From Gymnogyps californianus (lineage: Eukaryota > Chordata > Aves > Accipitriformes > Cathartidae): a stretch of 64,000 bases of DNA. Made by a program: the position numbers and the translations under genes. The notes under the pieces are model-generated. The model was not told the origin of the DNA. It ran no database searches and was given only the letters and a program-made list of their open reading frames with translations. The DNA is taken from assembly GCF_018139145.2 (NCBI RefSeq), contig NC_059473.1, forward strand, positions 4,332,503-4,396,502, in the 5' to 3' direction. Shown here in pieces: positions 59,214-64,000 of the stretch. Numbering within the stretch: position 1 is the first letter of the stretch; each line of letters begins with the position of its first letter.

Positions 59214-59278
59214 TTGAGAAAATCCTCTTCTTTTATCTTCTCTAGGGCTTTTATAACTGCCATTCTAGTGAAAACAGA
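59214..59278 (-). CDS. PUS10: PUS10 coding exon
   Basis: The exon encodes SVFTRMAVIKALEKIKEEDF plus Leu and two bases of Lys, with a TGCAG acceptor and CAA/GTAAGT donor. It matches human SVFTRMAVMKALNKIKEEDFLK. Confidence 0.96.
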
Positions 59279-61158
59279 CTGCACAGTGAAATAAAAAAAT
59301 GAGTCAAGAACTAAAAGAAGCTAAGAAAGGATATGCCTAAGGAAGAAAAAAACCCTGAAACATACACACCGTACGCTTCTCACAATACAGTTTTTTCACT
59401 TGTGTTTTGTGTTTTCTTATACCTAAAAGCAACTCTCTATCAGCAAGAACTCACTGCGATCTTAACCCTAACTTTAATAGGGCAACAAAGAGTAACAGGT
59501 AATTTTGCCAAAATCTATTCAAGTAACTTTACTCACAACATGAAAGCAATACAACTAATACAGCTGACAGATTGGAACATCACAGTTATTTAGTTGTAGA
59601 ACTAAGATTTTTTCTTTTATCTACTCCAAACCTCTCATTTCAACTTATTTCCGCTGTCTCTCCTCCTTCCATTATGCACTGTGATGAACAGCCTGGCTCC
59701 CTGTTCTCAATAATCTGTTGGTACTAGGGGGAGATTCAGTTGGGTCCTCCCAAAAGCCTTCTCTTTTCCAAGCTGAAGAAGTCCAGGTTCCTCAGCCTCT
59801 CCTCCTCGGGCATGTGCTGCAGCCCCCTGACTGTCTTGATGGCCATCTGCTGAATTTCCAATTTAATGATGTCTTTTTTGCAAGCTGGATTGGGGATTTG
59901 GAAAAAAACCTGAAAAATACTGGGTCACTGTTTAGGCCAATTCAAGTCTTCGCTCTAACACAGAGTTCCTGGATGCCTTGAGGAAAGCTGTTCTTTCTCC
60001 TTCTAAGCATAAATTAGAGATAATAGCACTTCCCTTCCTCGTAGAACAGATGAACTAGAAAACCCTTAAACTAGCAGCAGGTTTAAATAACTATCTACAG
60101 CAGATGACACAGAAATTTTCACTCAGAACCCAGTTTTTATACTACTTCTCTGATTAACACAGCCCTTGAAGCTAGCTTCAAGCACAGCTTCTTTATAAGG
60201 ATGAACCTCTGACAGCTCTTCAGAGTCGGTATTTTTTCCTTTAGATTCCCCTACATCTTGTTGCCTGTGTGGTTTTAACAGCTAGGCCCTGCTGGTTTAG
60301 CTCCTTATGTGGGATTTCCCCCCTTTTAAAGGAAAGCAATGCAGCAAGCAGCGAGTTATAACAATACAATCCTTCTAAAAAAAGACTTGCATTTATTGGT
60401 CAGGTGGAGTAGAGTAGGCAGAATTCCTGGGTCAGACTGCCTCTGCCAAATGTCGGTAGACTCTTCACCAGAAAGAATAAAAGGCCTTGCATAGGCTTCT
60501 GATAGAAGTTACTCGTTCTCCCTCTGATCACACCAACTGGCCTACTTATATCAGTTTCTCTCCAACTGTTTTTTTATTCTTACATGTCCTCTTTTCCATC
60601 GATGATTGTGTGCATGCTCAGGGTCTGCAACAAGTGGTAAGGTCCCTTTTCTTTCCTCCCCTCCTCCAGAGGTAGACGGGATAAAACCATCCTGCATGTA
60701 TTGTGTCTTTCATTCAGATCAGAGGACACGAAAACTGCAGTGTGATCATTTCTCTTTTGGCTGCAGAGTCTCATCTTCACAATGTGACTTAACTGAACTG
60801 TTTCACCCACAGAGAGCTTGAGGATCACCTTTTATGCTACTTTTAATGCATGACAATCAAATTCCTAGATCTTAAGGGAGGTATTGACAGAGAACATTCC
60901 TAAAATTATGGCCTTTAGACAGTCTGGAAAATGAACGACCTAAAGAAAAGCACCAAGGTCTTAGTTTTCCTAAGCAGAGCAACGTTAATGACTAAAGAAG
61001 ACAACTTCATTTTCAGACAATTGAAAACTAGAGAGATTTTTGATGAAGGAAAACCAGACATTAAACACTGACCAAATACCCAGATAAGTTCTTCGTTGTA
61101 GCTCCTGCTATGAAATTCTGAATGTCAGAAAAGAAATACAACAATGATGAGATCCTAC
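59279..61158 (-). other. PUS10: PUS10 intron with CR1 fragment
   Basis: The intron contains a CR1 fragment (59,665-59,870), a possible ancient L2/MIR-type tail at 60,015-60,055 (AGAGATAATAGCACTTCCCT) and a kappaB-like decamer GGGATTTCCC at 60,311-60,320. No extra exon was seen. Confidence 0.75.
59665..59870 (-). mobile_element. CR1 LINE fragment
   Basis: The + strand has AGCCTTCTCTTTTCCAAGCTG-like sequence, then CTCAGCCTCTCCTCCTCGGG, then GCAGCCCCCTGACTGTCTTG and GGCCATCTGCTG. This is the reverse complement of the CR1 3' region (GGAGAAGAGAAGGCT, GCTGAGAGAG, GATCAGGGGGCTGGAGCA). Diverged and truncated; ends are approximate. Confidence 0.85.
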
Positions 61159-61204
61159 CTGTTTGTTCTTCGCTGGTTTGAAACAGTCTGGACAGGCTGT
61201 GGCG
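61159..61204 (-). CDS. PUS10: PUS10 coding exon
   Basis: A 46-bp exon encoding ATACPDCFKPAKNKQ, with one base completing the preceding Leu. The acceptor is TTTAG and the donor CAG/GTAGG. Human reads AAICPDCFKPAKNKQ. A nearer AG at the CACAG just inside was rejected because it would delete three residues and break the frame. Confidence 0.95.
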
Positions 61205-63797
61205 CTAAATACAGAAATGGAAATTAGCTGCTACTCTTACAGAAAAATAAATAGACAGACAGACTTATAAGCATAGCACGTACGTGGTCTTTGTACCAAT
61301 ACGTCCAGTATCTCACTTCCACAGCTTAGCACAGAGCAGATTTTAAAATTAGCTTTATCCTAAGCCGCAAATGGCGGAAGGTGTGCATTGCTTGATCTGG
61401 AGAGAAATCATGGACAAAGCTGCGTAATCCTCTTTTGCTCTGACCAACACAACTGTGTCTCAGCTTTGAGATGGGATGGAAAAGCACACAAGAAGTTTAG
61501 CTTTCAGTCCTTTCCAATCCTTCTCAATAAAGGTCAGGATTAATGTTTAAGTTCTGTGCAAGGTTTGCTGACATCTCAAAAATCTGTACTTGCTGTTCTT
61601 ACACAATGCACACTACAAACTAGAGATTCAACTTGCTGCTTCTGGATAGGAAAATTCAGTTTACTACAGAAAAAGTAACCCCAGGTGTTCAATAGCATTT
61701 GTGCTTTGCCTCTTCAAGAGGAAACTATTGGTTGTTTCACGAAAGTGAAAGCCAAGTCAGTGAAACACTTTTTCTGAGTACTGTAGAGGAAGTTGCTGTT
61801 CCTATTAGTGGATTTCTATGTATGCAGTGAGAGGTGATTTCTAGCCTACAACACAATTTATCATTTCTTGCTGGTGCTTTTCAACGCCTCTGTAACTACT
61901 TTAGACTATAAAGAAGCAGGTCTGCCCTCTTGCTGTTTCTATACAAGCAACTTGCCTGGCCAGTTTGTGACACAAAGCATCACAAATTCCCTCTTCCCAA
62001 ATTTCGATATCACCTTACCTTTAAACATAAATCTCCAAATATAAGCTAGCAAGAGCCAATTCAATCTTCCATGTCAAACCAAGGGTCATTTTAGCACACC
62101 TTCCTACACATAATTGTGTAAGAACAGCTTGAGAGATGAGAAATTGCAGATGCCATACTTGGAAATCCCACCCAAAAGCATACCTGGAGGACTTCTCCAG
62201 GTTGAGACAAGGTCCTACTTTGCTTCCACAAAAAACATGACTGTCATTACTAAAGCTGTGACAATTGCCATATTTACCATATTTACATCGAAACCAAACC
62301 ATTGCCTCAAAATATGCCCAGAGCCAGCCATTCACATATGCAGAATGCCTTGACGCCTGAGAAACTACTATGTAATTAAATTAGGTAATACGCTGTTACT
62401 TCAGAAAAATGTCTAAAACCTTAATTGCTGTTTAGGTATGCTACAAAGAGAAGGCAAATAAAGGGATATTGTCAGGTCACATGGAATAAACCTGAGTAGT
62501 TGGAATGTGGAATGGAACTTCTTTACAGCTTTCACCTCTACAATTATTCCGCTTGGAGCGCTAACATTGGCACCATAACATGCTCGACATCAATATTTCT
62601 GAAGTGTCACAAAAAGGATGGAAGGATGAGCTGAAAGTAAGAGCTGAGAGGTTTCAGAGGAAAGAAGAGCACTACAGAAAACAAGAACTGATCAAGTAAA
62701 ATTAAATAAATAAGAACAAAAGGGTGCAGGATCCAGAAACACTTGAGTTTTTACAGGATTGCAGGTACCATTATTTAGAATTGTAGTTTGGCCCTACTAC
62801 TTTCTCCCTCTTTTGCCCAGTCTTGAAGAAGCTGGAAAGGAAAGATGTTCAGCAAACACTGATAATCAATTCTTCCTAATACCTGGTCTGTCACCAAGCA
62901 TGCATTTCCTCATCCCCCACCCCAAAACAAATGAAAGATGCAGTTGCTGAAAACCAAGAAGGTGGCAGATTAGGCATTCAAACAAAGATCACAAATTGCC
63001 AGAAAGGGTAAAATCAGAGAAATACATAAAGGCTGCAAAGGAAATCTCTAGTCTCAAGAGATGAATTCACTATGCAACAGAGAAGTCTATGCCAAGCCTC
63101 CTTCCATGCTAAGATTCAACTTGCAGTAGGAGCACAAGTGATGAAACGGAGTGAAACTTAAGTTTTCCAGGAAGCATCAGCAAACAGAAAGAGTGAACCT
63201 AATTATCCAGAATATACTACAGCTAAATTTTGAGAAATCAGATTAAATGGCAGCTAAATTCACAGAAATATTTTGCTTCTTTGTGTATAGCAGATGCCCT
63301 ACTGAGCCAGGCCAAAAAATATGTGTAGTGGCCAGGGAACTTCTGTTTGTTTTAATCAACCAGCGAAGCTGGATTAACTCACTTCCAAGCCTTCCCTCCC
63401 ATCCATGTCTGCTATAAGAGCAGGAAAACCTAGGCATGACCTCAAAAGATTCCTCCACCTGCAACTACGTGGTTTGAATTTATTTTTTAAAATGATACAG
63501 CTATACTGAAGAGGGTAATGACTTTGAAAAGGGCTGAAATTGAACAACTTATCTGAATGTTCTCCTTCCAGTTCAAATCAAAATTCTGGACGATTTTGTT
63601 TATTGGCTTTAAAGCACAGAAGTAACCAGACACAGTGTAACTTTAAGCTCTTCAAGTCCATCTGAATATGAGGAAGTTTAGATGCAGGCCCCATTCTAGT
63701 TTATAAACGCTGCATATTCTCATCTGTAGCAAATCCAAACCAACAATGTTGCACAATATTTAGATAAAGATCTTTTGTTATTTATATAAAAACTTAC
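61205..63797 (-). other. PUS10: PUS10 intron
   Basis: A 2.6-kb intron without recognisable exons or transposable elements. Several short open frames here are chance. Confidence 0.8.
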
Positions 63798-63859
63798 AGG
63801 AAATGGCACTCCTCGTCTGTTTCTGGGTGAGCAAAGACCACGCTAACTTCAAACAAACT
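63798..63859 (-). CDS. PUS10: PUS10 coding exon (most 5' in window)
   Basis: The exon encodes SLFEVSVVFAHPETDEECHF and two bases of Leu, with a TTTAG acceptor and CT/GTAAGT donor. It corresponds to about residue 206 onwards of human PUS10. The remaining upstream exons, including the N-terminal THUMP-like and zinc-binding part, lie beyond the right end of the window. The acceptor is preceded by a T25 run on the coding strand. Confidence 0.96.

Positions 63860-63867
<8 letters not shown>

Positions 63868-63892
<25 letters not shown>
63868..63892. repeat. A25 homopolymer (T25 on PUS10 strand)
   Basis: An uninterrupted run that acts as the polypyrimidine tract for the PUS10 exon at 63,798-63,859, ending 8 bp from the exon edge. 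Confidence 0.97.
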
Positions 63893-64000
63893 GAAGAAGG
63901 TGGTAATAGTTTTTTTAAACAAACAGGGAGGATATTCTCAAGCATCCTTAGTGTAGTATTAGGAAAACAGTAAAGAGGTAGACAAAAGAGAAGGTAACCC

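Noticed and set aside
1..64000. CRISPR arrays, operons, insertion sequences or phage genes
   Set aside because: No such structures occur; the window is vertebrate DNA with spliced genes.

Overview
The window is vertebrate nuclear DNA, almost certainly from a bird and probably a neoavian. The evidence is intron-rich GT-AG gene structure, exons that read as an avian-type c-Rel, CR1 LINE fragments, and two copies of an LTR family common in neoavian genomes. There are no prokaryotic features. The species cannot be named from the sequence.

Layout: positions 1 to about 10,000 hold no recognisable coding exon, only simple repeats, one probable ancient SINE relic and a short inverted repeat. A GC- and CpG-rich block at about 10,040-10,760 is the REL promoter, with GC boxes, G-rich tandem repeats and a consensus kappaB site. 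REL lies on the + strand with all ten coding exons from 10,564 to 42,285. Joined, they give 594 residues with the reading frame kept across all nine introns. Its 3' UTR follows. PUS10 lies on the - strand and converges on REL: twelve coding exons run from 63,859 down to the stop at 47,250, encoding the last 324 residues including the catalytic aspartate. The 5' part of PUS10 lies beyond the right edge. The two stop codons face each other about 5 kb apart, the same tail-to-tail order as in mammals.

REL encodes an NF-kappaB transcription factor that dimerises and binds kappaB DNA in lymphoid cells. PUS10 encodes a tRNA pseudouridine synthase. They are neighbours by conserved synteny and I see no shared pathway.

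The most interesting non-coding items are: (i) a roughly 350-bp GC-rich island in REL intron 4 with a CRE-like site and TATA box on the antisense strand; (ii) a tRNA-Ile(AAU)-derived segment flanked by a 5-bp duplication, sitting directly against the TATA box of a solo LTR in a PUS10 intron; (iii) a kappaB/octamer/CRE-like cluster just upstream of REL exon 4; (iv) the kappaB site and G-rich tandem repeats in the REL promoter. I found no undescribed multigene system; the novelty here is regulatory and mobile-element structure within two well-known genes.
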